Positions 1-8,913 are shown, counted from the stretch's first letter. The stretch is DNA of 36,914 nt from Sphingobium cupriresistens (GCF_004152865.1 NZ_SEOO01000032.1:1-36914), one strand, 5' to 3'. Made by a program: numbers and translations. The notes: generated by a model not told the origin, from the letters alone.

Positions 1-3
1 AGC

Positions 4-55
4 AATCAGGCTGGCCTCCGCCAGCTCTTGGGTCAGCGCTACGGCCAGCCTGATT
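4..55. repeat. 13-bp perfect inverted repeat beside the ardC breakpoint
   Basis: AATCAGGCTGGCC at 4-16 and its exact reverse complement GGCCAGCCTGATT at 43-55 are separated by 26 bases. The repeat lies just past the point (about base 126) where the ardC-like reading frame stops resembling its family. It could be a hairpin, a recombination site or the end of an inserted element. No transposase is visible in the window to decide between these. Confidence 0.5.
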
Positions 56-85
56 ACTGCCTACCGTGGGCGTCCATCGCCGACC

Positions 86-835
86 TTACTGCAATGTTGC
101 GGACGGCGCAGACTGTCCAGATAAGGCGACAAGCTCTTCAAATGCATAGGCTTTGTCGCCGAAGCGCTTGCCGAAGGTGCGAGCGAGTCTGTCGGCATGG
201 CCCGACCAGTGGACTGTCTCATGGCACCTTGTCGATGCGTACAGATCCATGCTGCGGAACGATGTCCGATTTGGCATCTGGATATAATCAAAGGTCGGCG
301 TGAAGTAGGCTTGGTTGCCGCCATGGCGCACATCGGCGGGGATGCCGGCGAAGAAAGCATCGATTGCCGCCTGGCGGAGGGAGGGCGCCACCGGCATCTG
401 CGGCTCGTCTGGCGCATAGAAATAGGCGGGCAGCGCATCGATCTGGTCGGCGTTGAAGACGATGTAATGGCGAAGGAAGCGGATGTTGCGCTCCACCTCC
501 TTGCCCGTTTCGGGATGCTCCTCCAGCTTCTTGAACGAGGAATAGTAGACCGAGATTGCGCCGGTTTCGCCGCGCCGAACATTGGCCCCGAGCGCCTCGG
601 CCTGGCGATAGGTCATCCAGAACCGGGAACGATATCCCATCGCGTCTCCGAGCGCCCATAAATAGAGCGTGTTGATCCCCGTGTACGGAGTCCCGCAATG
701 ACGGAGCGGCCGACCGCCGCCGCCGCTTATGCGCCACGGCCTCGACCACGGTGGGACGCCTTCCTCGAGCTTGCGGATGATGAGGTCCGTGATTTCCGCG
801 GCAACATCGCGGCTGGATCGCCGAGAGACTGGCAT
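86..835 (-). pseudogene. ardC: ArdC-like antirestriction/ssDNA-binding protein, C-terminally truncated
   Basis: The 249-residue frame begins with the DUF1738-type N-terminal domain seen in plasmid ArdC proteins (about residues 5-130, with PPWSRPW and GINTLYLW). It continues into a zincin-like metallopeptidase domain with HETVH at residues 205-209 and the downstream EELVA at 233-237. In the family this segment continues ELGAAF and about 50 more residues. Here it changes to an unrelated 12-residue tail and stops, so the end is missing. ArdC proteins bind single-stranded DNA and protect incoming plasmid DNA from restriction. The ATG at 835 has GGGAG about eight bases upstream. The N-terminal domain and HExxH are intact, so residual activity is possible, but the third zinc-ligand region is probably incomplete. 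The base-1 side of the break carries a 13-bp inverted repeat. Confidence 0.75.
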
Positions 836-919
836 GGCGGGGACTCCCGAGTGGAGAGGAAAAGGAACCGCCGACGCGGGAAAGCACGCCGGCGGTCAGG
901 ACATCCAGAAGGCGAGGCT

Positions 920-2998
920 TCAGGCCGCGAGCGCGCCTTGTTCGTCAGCGTGCGGTTCGAGCCCCGTTTCGCTCGCTTCAACCGCGTCGACGGTCTCGGC
1001 ATCGTCCGGCTGTTCGCCGGCACCCTCCTCGAGGTCGAGATCGTCGACGTCCACCTGGTCGCGGAACCTCATCGCGTTCGGTACCCAAGCGAGCGCCGTA
1101 TCCCGAACTTCCGGCTCGACGATCGCCTCACCTGCGAAGAGCTTCGCGCAGGACTGCGAGATCTCCGTCTTCTTCATGGTGGCGTGACGGGCGGTCAGCG
1201 CGGCGCCGCCGACTTCGGCGAGCAAGGTCAGGATCGAGCCCTTGCTGACGCGGTCGAAGAAGTTCTCCGAGGTCGGCCGCCACCAGCTTGCGACGTCGAC
1301 TCCCATGATCGTCGCGAGACGGTTCTGAAGCGGGCACTGATCGGCACGGTAGCTCGGCGCTTCGAGCGACATCGCGACGATATAGGCGAGCCAAGCCGCC
1401 TTGCCGTCGTCGTCAAGCGCCCGGAACGCCTCGAACCGCTCGACTTCGCTGCTGTGCTCCGTCCAGACCGCGTCGAGCCCGTCATGGGCTTCGGCCAAAT
1501 AGGCTCGGGCCCGCGTCGACGGCAGCTCGCCCGATACCGGATCCTGAGGGGAGCGGGCGCGAATGGTCGAGCCGTAGGCGGCGGAGCTGCTCATGCGGTC
1601 GTCGATCATGACGAACAGCGCATAGTCGAGCGCGAGCGCCGGATGGCTGAGCAGCGTCGCGGCCAAGACGTCGCGGCGCTGCATGGCGAGCTCATCGTAG
1701 AGGCGCGCGCTGAGCGGCTTGCCTCCGGGGGCCACGGCCTCGGGACGAGGGACTGGAGCGGCGCCTTCCCGGCCTCCCCCGGTGGGACGACCGATCGTGA
1801 CGCTATCCTCGCCTTCCTTCGCCTCGTCCTCGGTGCCGCCGACCCGCACCGGCTCCTCGCTATAATATTCCGTGTCGAGTACCATTGCGCCCTTGGGCGT
1901 GAGCTTGAGGAAAGCGCCGACTTGCGGCCGCAGCTCATCGGGCAACGTGGGCGCCACGTTCCGGATCGCATAATCCTCGTCGGTGAGCGCGTCATATTCC
2001 TGGTCGAGGGCCTTGCAGGCATCCTCACCGATGGAATCGTCGGCCATCTCCTCGGAAATGGCCTGTTGCCGCGCCGAGATTTCTTCGAGCCGGGTCTCCT
2101 GCTCCTCGGTGAGTTCGGGTGCAGGCAGGATGACGCGATAAAGACCAGCGGCGGCGCTGTGCGTGAAGTTGGACGCGATCGGGCGGATCCATCCAAGGCC
2201 GAGTTCCTCGCCGACGCGCTTGGCTTCCGCCTCCATGATGTCCGCGGCGAGCCGCTGCGCGATCTCGGGATTGACCCACTTGTCGCCGCTGTCGCTGAAG
2301 AGATCGCGATCGACCTTGCCGCCGGCTTCCGCGTAGCGGTCTTCGCCCACCAGGATGGCGACGGGATCGGTCGAATTCATCGTCTCGTTGGCGATGACGC
2401 GGCGGATGGTGTCCGCGTTCGAATAGCTGCTGCCGTAGCTGCTCCAGACGAGGAGCTGTTTCTCCTGGTTCTCGGTCGATGCATAGGCCTTGGCGACGTC
2501 GAGCGTGATTGAGCCCTCGCTCAGCGCTTCGAAGATCGGCTCGGCCAGGGTCGCGAGGCGCAGGCGACCTTCGACGAACCGGCGGGTCAGGCCGAAGCGC
2601 TTGGCAACGCCGTCGATGTCGCCCTTGAGGCCGATGAAATACTGGAACGCGCGGCATTCCTCGGCCGGCGTCATCTTCAGCTGATGAAAGTTCGCCGCGG
2701 TCGAGGTCTCCGACAGCGTGGCTTCGTCGCCGACCAGGACCTTGACGGGAACATCGTAAGTCTCGGGGTCGATGACGCCGCGCTCGACGAGCATCCGCAG
2801 ACCGCGCAAGCGGCGCCCGCCGTCGAACACCTCGAAGGTACCGCGCGGCTTCTTCAGCGGCGTGACCAGCAGGTTCTGCAGGACACCCCGCGCCTCGATA
2901 TCGGCCGCCATCTGGGGGATTTCGAGCAGGTCGTCGGGCCGCTTGCGGACATTGATGGGCGAGAGCGTGAGCTTCGCGAGCTTAACGGAAGTGGTCAT
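920..2998 (-). CDS. Large ParB/Spo0J-like protein (692 aa) of the plasmid backbone
   Basis: The N-terminal 180 residues form a ParB/Srx-type domain. It has NVRKRPDD near residue 15, a DGGRRLRGLR box near 60 and a SETSTAANFHQLKMTPAEE segment near 100. A helix-turn-helix follows (DGVAKRFGLTRRFVEGRL, about 130-150). The remaining 500 residues are long, acidic in places and not assigned; they end in a run of Asp/Glu-rich sequence. The protein is twice the size of a partition ParB, and a canonical parB lies elsewhere in the window, so partition is probably not its job. ATG at 2998 is preferred over an in-frame codon at 3037 because GGAGCTCTTCCC precedes it at good spacing. It lies downstream of the helicase gene on the same strand and shares a GA-rich leader motif with it. 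The function is unknown; a DNA-binding or nuclease role is plausible. Confidence 0.8.
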   Translation of the reverse strand: MTTSVKLAKLTLSPINVRKRPDDLLEIPQMAADIEARGVLQNLLVTPLKKPRGTFEVFDGGRRLRGLRMLVERGVIDPETYDVPVKVLVGDEATLSETSTAANFHQLKMTPAEECRAFQYFIGLKGDIDGVAKRFGLTRRFVEGRLRLATLAEPIFEALSEGSITLDVAKAYASTENQEKQLLVWSSYGSSYSNADTIRRVIANETMNSTDPVAILVGEDRYAEAGGKVDRDLFSDSGDKWVNPEIAQRLAADIMEAEAKRVGEELGLGWIRPIASNFTHSAAAGLYRVILPAPELTEEQETRLEEISARQQAISEEMADDSIGEDACKALDQEYDALTDEDYAIRNVAPTLPDELRPQVGAFLKLTPKGAMVLDTEYYSEEPVRVGGTEDEAKEGEDSVTIGRPTGGGREGAAPVPRPEAVAPGGKPLSARLYDELAMQRRDVLAATLLSHPALALDYALFVMIDDRMSSSAAYGSTIRARSPQDPVSGELPSTRARAYLAEAHDGLDAVWTEHSSEVERFEAFRALDDDGKAAWLAYIVAMSLEAPSYRADQCPLQNRLATIMGVDVASWWRPTSENFFDRVSKGSILTLLAEVGGAALTARHATMKKTEISQSCAKLFAGEAIVEPEVRDTALAWVPNAMRFRDQVDVDDLDLEEGAGEQPDDAETVDAVEASETGLEPHADEQGALAA

Positions 2999-3040
2999 GG
3001 GAAGAGCTCCATCTGGCGTCCGGATCAGCCCGAACACCAG

Positions 3041-3062
3041 CTTCGCTTCCCCCTTCCCTCTC
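3041..3062 (-). promoter_or_regulatory. GA-rich leader motif upstream of the ParB-like gene
   Basis: Read on the minus strand the block contains GGGAAGGGGGAAGCGAAG, ending 43 bases before the ATG at 2998. An almost identical block stands 42 bases before the helicase start at 7433. The conserved distance suggests a transcript-leader or activator element rather than a ribosome site. The function is not known. Confidence 0.45.
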
Positions 3063-3212
3063 TCGAGCTTCAGGACTCCAACGACCCGGACACGGCCGGG
3101 AGCCGAGCGTCCGTTTGACGCTGATGCCAGGTACGACCAGACAAGGGCATCCCCCTAGCCAACTCGGATCGGCTCGACACCGTTCGTCGAGGATTCAAAG
3201 GGCGCGTAGTAG

Positions 3213-6200
3213 TCATCCGGGCTCGGCGAAAATCTGGGCCAGAAGCGTCTCAGCCGAGGCCATCGGCACGAAGATGCGGGTGCGGTACTGGATCACTTCG
3301 GTGAAGCAACCGATGGATTTGAGCCAGGCCAAGCGGTCATATGGGCAACCGACGAGCTCAATTCGCGGTGAACCGTTGACGACCGACCGCTTGATCGTGA
3401 GCGGAAACGGATGGGAGACGTCGATGCTGCGCCCGGCCGTCACCGCCCTGACCACGGCATCGGCCGGCAGTGTTTCGGACCGATCGATGCCCAGCTTGGT
3501 GAAAAGCTGGGGCACATGATCGTCGAACACCAGGCGCCCGAGCCAGGACCGCCCTTCCCCGTCGACGATGCGGTTGACTGCCATGTGATCGCTCGGCAGC
3601 GCCGACCAGATCGGCAGGAGCAGGCCCGTTGCGAGGCGGATGGTCTCACTGTCGACGGTCTCGCGTGCGATCTCGACTTCCGCTGACCATTCGGTGCAAA
3701 AGGCTTCGCGGTCGACCTCCTCCCAGGAGGATTCGTAGAGATCATCCTCGCGCATATATTCGTTGCGCGTCGGCCGCATCATCTCGACGCGCGGGATCGG
3801 CGTGCCCTCCTTCTCCTCCATGAGCGATCGCGCCCGCATCCGCAGCGCCGCCTTGCCCGACTTGCGGTTGATCATGAAGCCGGCGCTTCCGTCGCCATCG
3901 GCGATCCGCAGGATGCGCTCGAGCGAGACGGGATTTCGGCGCCGCGCGATCTCGATGGTGAGCAGATGCGAGGTGGCGCCGGTGCGCGCGTCTGTGCGCA
4001 ACACCACGTCATCGATCAGCGTCGCCTTGTCGACCAGGATCGTTTCGACGCCGACATCGAGGCGCCCCGCTTCGCGCGCGGCAGACACGCGCGTTTCAAT
4101 CAGGGAAAGGAACTCGTCGAAGATGCTGTTCTGGAGCGCGATCGGCAGCGCGAGGATGCGATTGAGCCAGCGCTGGATCGGTGGCATCTCGTCCTTGAGG
4201 ACACCGTCCTCGTTGGCCAGTTCAAGGCCGGTGCGATGCTGGAAATCGTCGAGTGTGGTGCTGGAGAGCTTGCCCGCAGCCAGCAGGTCGAACCAGGAGA
4301 GAAGCGCGGCGCAGGCATATTCGCTTTCGAGGTTGTCGGCGGGATCGAACAGGCCCTGCCCGCCGGTCTGGCGCTGGCCGCGCGTGAGCGCCCCGAGGCT
4401 GTCGAGACGCCGTGCGATCGTACTGGTGAAGCGCAGCTCGCCCTTGCAGTCGGTGGTCACCGGGCGAAACAGCGGCGTGGTGGCCTGATGCGTGCGATGG
4501 GTCCGGCCTAGCCCCTGGATCGCGCGGTCGGCGCGCCAGCCCGGCTCCAGCAGCAGATGCACGCGCTGCTCCTGGTTCGCCACGTCGAGCGAGGCATGGT
4601 AGCTGCGCCCGGTGCCGCCGGCGTCGGAAAAGACGAGCATCCGCTTCTTGCCCGCCATGAACGCCGCGGCTTCGGCTTGGCTCGTGCGGGCCGACCGGTT
4701 CTCCAGTTTCTGCCGTCCATCGCTCGCGGTGATGAGCCTTTTGGTTCGGCCAGTGACCTCCGCGACATTGTCGTGCCCGAAATGCTCGAGCAGCGCGTCG
4801 AGCGCCGACTTGATTGGCGGCATCGCGCAGAGCTTCTCGATAAGCGCGTCGCGCGCTGCCTGCGCCTCGGGATTGTAGACCGGATGGCCGTCCTCACTCA
4901 CCATCGGCAGCGATCGCGGCGTGCCGGTGTCGTCCTTGAAAACGCGCATCTGGCGGGTCGGAAAGGCGCGTTCGAGGTAGTCGATTATGTACTCCCGAGG
5001 ACTCAGATCAATTTCCAAGTTCGCGCGCTCATCCGGCGAGAGCTCGCCCAGCCGCCGGTCGAGGATCGATTCCGCGGTCGTCACCAGCTGGAGAACGACC
5101 GATTGTCCACCGGCCAGGTGCGCCTTCACCGCAGCGATCACGGTCGGAAGCTTCATGCTGAGGAGAAGCTGGCCGAAGAAGCGCTGCTTGGTGGATTCGA
5201 AGCGAGATCGCGCCGACGCCTTGGCCCCGCTGTTGAGGGTCGCATTTTCGATCCCGTCGACCACGGCCGTCAGTTCGAGCGCATGTTCCATGTTGCGGTG
5301 AATGATGCCCCAGGCGTCGGCATAGGCATCGTAGATCGCGATCTGCTCGGAACTGAGCTCGTGGCGCAGAATCTCATATTCGACGCCGGCGAAGCTGAGC
5401 GCCCTCGCCGTGTAGAGTCCGAGCGCCTTGAGGTCGCGCGCGACCAGCTCCATCGCCGCAATGCCACCCTTGCGGATGCCCGAGATGAACTGCTCGCGAT
5501 TGCTGAAGGCCGTTTCCGGGCCCCAGAGGCCCAGCCGCACCGCATAGGCGAGATTGTTGACGTCGGACGCCCCCGTCGCCGACGCATAGAGGACGCGCGC
5601 GCCGGGAAGATGGTTCTGGAGCAGCACGCCGCAGATTCCCTGCTGCGAGCCTTCCTTCTTGCCCAGCGCGCCCTCGCCACCGGCGACCCCGCCCATCTCA
5701 TGGGCTTCGTCGAAGCCGATCACGCCCTCGAAGTCCTCTCCCGCCCAGTCGATGATCTGCTGCAGCCGGCTATGATCGCCACGCGCCGAGCGGAGCGTCG
5801 GGTAGGTGACGAAGAGCACGCCCTGTTCGAGCGGGATCGCCTGATCGATCTTCCAGTTGGCGAGAGGCTGGATGTCGGCGGCGAGGCCGCCCAGCGCGGT
5901 CCAGTCGCGGCGCGCGTCTTCGAGCAGCGCCTCGTTCTTCGAGATCCAGATGTTGCGCCGGCGTCCGGCGAGCCAGCTGTCGAGAATACAGGCCGCGACC
6001 TGCCGCCCCTTCCCCGCCCCGGTGCCATCACCCAGGAAATAACCTTTGCGATAGGCGCGGCCGTCCTCGGCATCTTCGAGCCCGACGCCCTCTTTGGCGG
6101 GCCTGAACTTGCCCGGCAGGAACTGATCCCAGGCGTGGCCGGCATAGACCACGGTCTCAAGCTGCGAGGCTGAGAGCAGGCGCTCCGATACGGTTCGTTC

Positions 6201-7433
6201 GGGAAGATTGGGGACATAGGCCGGGATAGGTGCCGCGATCGAGCCCATCGCGACGGATTCGACCAGCGCGGTCGGATGCTCGCCGGCGGCATCGAAAGCG
6301 ATGCGGCTCGGACGATAGGGAAGATAGACGCCCACCTGTTCGAGCAGCGGCGCAGGCGTGTCGAGCGGCATATAGTCGACCGGCAGCACGTTGTTGCGCA
6401 CGGGAGCATGATACGGACGGGGCTGAGCGCGGCCGCTTTTCATCGCTCGGAACAGCGAAGGACTGCTCGACCGCTTTGGTGCCGGTGCCGAGGGTGCGCC
6501 AAGGGGCCCGCGTTCGTGGATGGTGAGAGCGCTGATGAGCTCGCGGATGGAGCTGCGCTGGATCGTTGCGGGGATGGCTGTGCCGGGCATCTTGTCGATG
6601 ACAAAGAGCCTGACGGCGATCGACGTGCCATGCTTGAGATAGCATTTCTCGAGACGCACGGATGTCCGGACGCTGACGTCGCGCAATGTCGTCTCGAAGA
6701 GATCGCGCATCCGCGCATTGGGCCCGAACCAGTCGGGCATGATCGCGACCAGCCGTCCGCCGATCTGCAGCCGCCGCAGCGCCGCCTGGAGATGGCGCAC
6801 CGCGGCGTGGGCGTCCGCGCCCAGTCCTACCGAGCGGGAAAAGGGCGGGTTCATCAGGATGAGGTTGGGGCGCGGCGCATCGGCGAGGGTCGAGTTGATC
6901 GTGGCGCCGTCATGTCCGGTGACGACCGCGTCGGGAAAGACGTCGGCGAGCCGCGCGCGGCGGGCGGGCGCATATTCGTTGAGCTGGAGCGCGGAGAAGT
7001 CGCGGCAGTGTGCTACGAGGAGACCGTTGCCGGCGCTGGGTTCGAGAATGACATCGCCGGTCTGGACATTGGCGAGCAGGACCGCGACCGCGGCGAGATC
7101 GACGGGCGTCGAGAATTGCTGCCATTCGATCTGGTCCTCGCTGCGCACGGTCTGGGTGGGCAACCGGTCGAGCAGGTCGCACGCCGCCGCGACATCGCTC
7201 AGCGAGCCGAGCGGATAGGGCCTGAATTGGAGGTAATGCGCGAGAACGTGCTCCAGGATTTCGAAGCTGTCGCGCTGGGTCCAGAGGCCATCGGCATCCG
7301 TTCCGCCATAGCCCTCGACCATCGCGGCGTTGAGGTCGGCGCGGGTGATCGGCTCGGTCGAACGCAGACGATCGACGAGAATCGTGGCCGCGCGGCGCTC
7401 GGCCGCGGTGGTGGTATCGAAGAGATCGGACAT
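3213..7433 (-). CDS. Strawberry-notch-like helicase fused to an N-terminal DNA methyltransferase-like domain (1406 aa)
   Basis: About residues 105-210 form a Rossmann methyltransferase-like domain with an AdoMet-site-like LEPSAGNG and the catalytic-type NPPF that follows LILM. A superfamily-2 ATPase core follows. Walker A is GDGTGAGKGRQ near residue 467, DEAH is near 571 (GFDEAHEMGG), SATGASD lies further on, and the C-terminal RecA-like lobe has SDAGGTGRSYHA and GWRADRAIQGLGRTHR near 960-975. This order matches bacterial strawberry-notch (Sno) NTPases carried by sphingomonad and rhizobial plasmids. These proteins are poorly characterised; remodelling or modifying DNA during transfer or defence evasion is an inference. 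The ATG at 7433 fits the family N-terminus. It sits between the primase-like and ParB-like genes on the same strand, with about 150 bases to the next gene. Confidence 0.88.
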   Translation of the reverse strand: MSDLFDTTTAAERRAATILVDRLRSTEPITRADLNAAMVEGYGGTDADGLWTQRDSFEILEHVLAHYLQFRPYPLGSLSDVAAACDLLDRLPTQTVRSEDQIEWQQFSTPVDLAAVAVLLANVQTGDVILEPSAGNGLLVAHCRDFSALQLNEYAPARRARLADVFPDAVVTGHDGATINSTLADAPRPNLILMNPPFSRSVGLGADAHAAVRHLQAALRRLQIGGRLVAIMPDWFGPNARMRDLFETTLRDVSVRTSVRLEKCYLKHGTSIAVRLFVIDKMPGTAIPATIQRSSIRELISALTIHERGPLGAPSAPAPKRSSSPSLFRAMKSGRAQPRPYHAPVRNNVLPVDYMPLDTPAPLLEQVGVYLPYRPSRIAFDAAGEHPTALVESVAMGSIAAPIPAYVPNLPERTVSERLLSASQLETVVYAGHAWDQFLPGKFRPAKEGVGLEDAEDGRAYRKGYFLGDGTGAGKGRQVAACILDSWLAGRRRNIWISKNEALLEDARRDWTALGGLAADIQPLANWKIDQAIPLEQGVLFVTYPTLRSARGDHSRLQQIIDWAGEDFEGVIGFDEAHEMGGVAGGEGALGKKEGSQQGICGVLLQNHLPGARVLYASATGASDVNNLAYAVRLGLWGPETAFSNREQFISGIRKGGIAAMELVARDLKALGLYTARALSFAGVEYEILRHELSSEQIAIYDAYADAWGIIHRNMEHALELTAVVDGIENATLNSGAKASARSRFESTKQRFFGQLLLSMKLPTVIAAVKAHLAGGQSVVLQLVTTAESILDRRLGELSPDERANLEIDLSPREYIIDYLERAFPTRQMRVFKDDTGTPRSLPMVSEDGHPVYNPEAQAARDALIEKLCAMPPIKSALDALLEHFGHDNVAEVTGRTKRLITASDGRQKLENRSARTSQAEAAAFMAGKKRMLVFSDAGGTGRSYHASLDVANQEQRVHLLLEPGWRADRAIQGLGRTHRTHQATTPLFRPVTTDCKGELRFTSTIARRLDSLGALTRGQRQTGGQGLFDPADNLESEYACAALLSWFDLLAAGKLSSTTLDDFQHRTGLELANEDGVLKDEMPPIQRWLNRILALPIALQNSIFDEFLSLIETRVSAAREAGRLDVGVETILVDKATLIDDVVLRTDARTGATSHLLTIEIARRRNPVSLERILRIADGDGSAGFMINRKSGKAALRMRARSLMEEKEGTPIPRVEMMRPTRNEYMREDDLYESSWEEVDREAFCTEWSAEVEIARETVDSETIRLATGLLLPIWSALPSDHMAVNRIVDGEGRSWLGRLVFDDHVPQLFTKLGIDRSETLPADAVVRAVTAGRSIDVSHPFPLTIKRSVVNGSPRIELVGCPYDRLAWLKSIGCFTEVIQYRTRIFVPMASAETLLAQIFAEPG

Positions 7434-7474
7434 GGTGGGGTCTCCGGACTGGCTGCCCCATCGGCAGCATCAAT

Positions 7475-7496
7475 CCTTCGCTCCCCCTTCCCTTTG
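7475..7496 (-). promoter_or_regulatory. GA-rich leader motif upstream of the helicase gene
   Basis: The minus-strand text contains GGGAAGGGGGAGCGAAGG, 42 bases before the ATG at 7433. It is nearly the same sequence and distance as the block before the ParB-like gene. A weaker relative (AAAAGGGGAGGGGGAGA at 8938-8954) stands 25 bases before the primase-like gene, and a plus-strand relative lies at 14015-14034. Confidence 0.45.
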
Positions 7497-7581
7497 ACTT
7501 CTCCGCCGCGGTGCCCGACCGCGCCGGCTGCACCCATAGGGTGGCAGACGCCCTGCCGAACAGCGCGCCGCGTCAAGGTTA

Positions 7582-7600
7582 TTGATGTTTCAAACATCAA
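7582..7600. promoter_or_regulatory. 19-base perfect palindrome, probable operator
   Basis: TTGATGTTTCAAACATCAA has two 9-base arms around a single C. A size of 19 bases and a position between two divergent genes are typical of a dimeric repressor operator. A smaller GCATC/GATGC dyad follows directly. No obvious dedicated repressor gene is adjacent, so the binding protein is unknown. Confidence 0.55.
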
Positions 7601-7760
7601 AACTCGCATCTTAACGATGCAGGCAAGCGTTTCGTATAAGGATAGGGCCAAACGATGGATCATGCCGATCGGACGGCAGTCCTGTGGGAGTTCGCCTTGC
7701 CTGGCCGGTTCGCGTCACCGTTCGATCCCCAATCTCTCGATAAAGAGGAGCGGAGCAGCG

Positions 7761-8027
7761 ATGACACCGACACGCGCGCTCCGCGTGCTGGTGTCGGGAT
7801 CCTACGCCGGCTGCGCTGGCCACGTCGATCGGGCGGGCGCCGCGCGGCCTGATGAGCACACCATCACACGCCTGCATTCCCACGCGTTCCGCAAGAAGGT
7901 AATCATGGTCATTTTCGCGATCATCGTCGTCTCGATCCTGCTGCTGATCCTGTGTTTCGCGGTCACTGTCGCTGGGGGACGCGCGCATGACCGGCAAAAC
8001 GCGCGCCGGAAAAACGATGACAGATAG
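7761..8027 (+). CDS. Small single-pass membrane protein (88 aa), hypothetical
   Basis: The ATG at 7761 is preceded by GAGGAGCGGAGCAGCG, a good ribosome site. The first 47 residues are polar with several His and Arg. They are followed by one strong membrane helix (VIFAIIVVSILLLILCFAVTV, about residues 50-70) and a basic tail ending RRKNDDR. A shorter 40-residue product could start at the internal ATG at 7905, which has its own AAGAAGG site, so the exact start is uncertain. It points toward the convergent primase-like gene, whose stop is 41 bases away. No family is recognised. The regulatory palindrome upstream supports a real transcription unit. Confidence 0.45.
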   Translation: MTPTRALRVLVSGSYAGCAGHVDRAGAARPDEHTITRLHSHAFRKKVIMVIFAIIVVSILLLILCFAVTVAGGRAHDRQNARRKNDDR

Positions 8028-8067
8028 CGGCAGCCTGCTTGCCAACCGGGCATTCGTTCAGAGCGCG

Positions 8068-8913
8068 TTAGAGGGATGTGCTCAGCTCGAGTACGCGTGC
8101 CCAATCCTTGATGCGGGGCGGCGGCGGCATCCGCTCGATCACGAGACCGGCCCTTGCATAGGCGTCTTCGGCAAGATCGGCGGCTCGGCGACCCTCAGCA
8201 TCATTGTCCTGCGCAAGAACGAGCGTGGTGACGTGCTCCGGTAGCAGGATCTGGTTGAGGCGCCGCGCGCCAAGGCTCGCCCAGCAGGGAATCGCATTGA
8301 GCAGCGTGAATGCGCGTGCGGTCTCGAACCCTTCGGCGAGCGCAAGCCTGCCCTCCTGGGTCCCGCCGCATTGCCATGCCCCCCGCAGCGGCCTGCCGAG
8401 CATCAACTTCATGCGGTAGCGCGCCGTTTCCGGAACGAGGAAGATCCGCTGCACCGCCGTAAGCGTCCGACCTTCCCGCACGGCCACGAGTAGGGCTGGA
8501 TGATAGGTGGTCCAGGGACGCGGTCGATAAGGGCAGCGCGGATGGAAACGCAGGTCGCCAGGGATCGGCAGCAAGATACGGCCGCTCAGATAGCGCTCGG
8601 CCAGGGTTCCTTCGACCGGCAAGGCTTCGTCCCAGAGACGTAGCGCATTGCCCGCGACCGTGGTCGGCGTGTCGGTGTAGGCGAAACGGCGGCTGATCGG
8701 TATCCGGCGCAGCTCGCGAAGCACGTCCTCCCGGCTGCAGCCAGCAAAGCAGGTCACCAGGATTCCCCGATCCCCCTGCCTGATCGACAGGCTTGGTTCC
8801 CGGTCGGCATGGGCGGGGCAAAGGCACATGGCAGTACGACCGTGCCAGCTGCCTCCGAGGCTGCCGACGAGATCGATGAGGTCTTGGGTTGGTCGTATCG
8901 CGGTGAGAGCCAT
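8068..8913 (-). CDS. Primase-like protein with CHC2-type zinc finger and Toprim domain (281 aa)
   Basis: The N-terminus carries a CHC2-like zinc finger: C32 and H35 in CPAHADREPSLSI, then C55 and C59 in TCFAGC. The C-terminal half has a Toprim fold with the catalytic Glu in LALAEGFETA (near residue 197) and the acidic cluster AQDNDAEGRRAA (near 240-251). This is the arrangement of small plasmid and phage DnaG-like primase or DUF7146-type proteins, here without the DnaG helicase-binding C-terminus. It probably makes primers during plasmid replication or conjugative transfer. The ATG at 8913 has an AAGGAG-like site a few bases upstream. It is on the same strand as the helicase and shares a weak form of its GA-rich leader. 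Confidence 0.82.
   Translation of the reverse strand: MALTAIRPTQDLIDLVGSLGGSWHGRTAMCLCPAHADREPSLSIRQGDRGILVTCFAGCSREDVLRELRRIPISRRFAYTDTPTTVAGNALRLWDEALPVEGTLAERYLSGRILLPIPGDLRFHPRCPYRPRPWTTYHPALLVAVREGRTLTAVQRIFLVPETARYRMKLMLGRPLRGAWQCGGTQEGRLALAEGFETARAFTLLNAIPCWASLGARRLNQILLPEHVTTLVLAQDNDAEGRRAADLAEDAYARAGLVIERMPPPPRIKDWARVLELSTSL

Larger units (their letters stand above)
7434..7760. other. Divergent intergenic region with regulatory structure
   Basis: No convincing gene lies in this stretch between the minus-strand helicase and the plus-strand small membrane protein. It holds the GA-rich leader block (7475-7496), a 19-base palindrome (7582-7600) and a smaller GCATC/GATGC dyad at 7606-7620. 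A TATAAG box at about 7636-7641 could serve as a plus-strand -10. A 65-codon frame starting at 7655 has no clear ribosome site and no family resemblance. Confidence 0.5.

Noticed and set aside
698..2512. 604-codon plus-strand open frame
   Set aside because: It is antisense to the ParB-like gene, Arg-rich without domain structure, and a shadow of high-GC coding on the other strand.
4557..6173. 538-codon plus-strand open frame
   Set aside because: It is antisense to the conserved helicase core with its Walker and DEAH motifs; no family sequence in this frame.
6276..7760. Long upstream part of the frame ending at 8027
   Set aside because: Most of it is antisense to the helicase N-terminus and the intergenic palindrome. 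Only the part from the ATG at 7761 has a ribosome site and a membrane helix.
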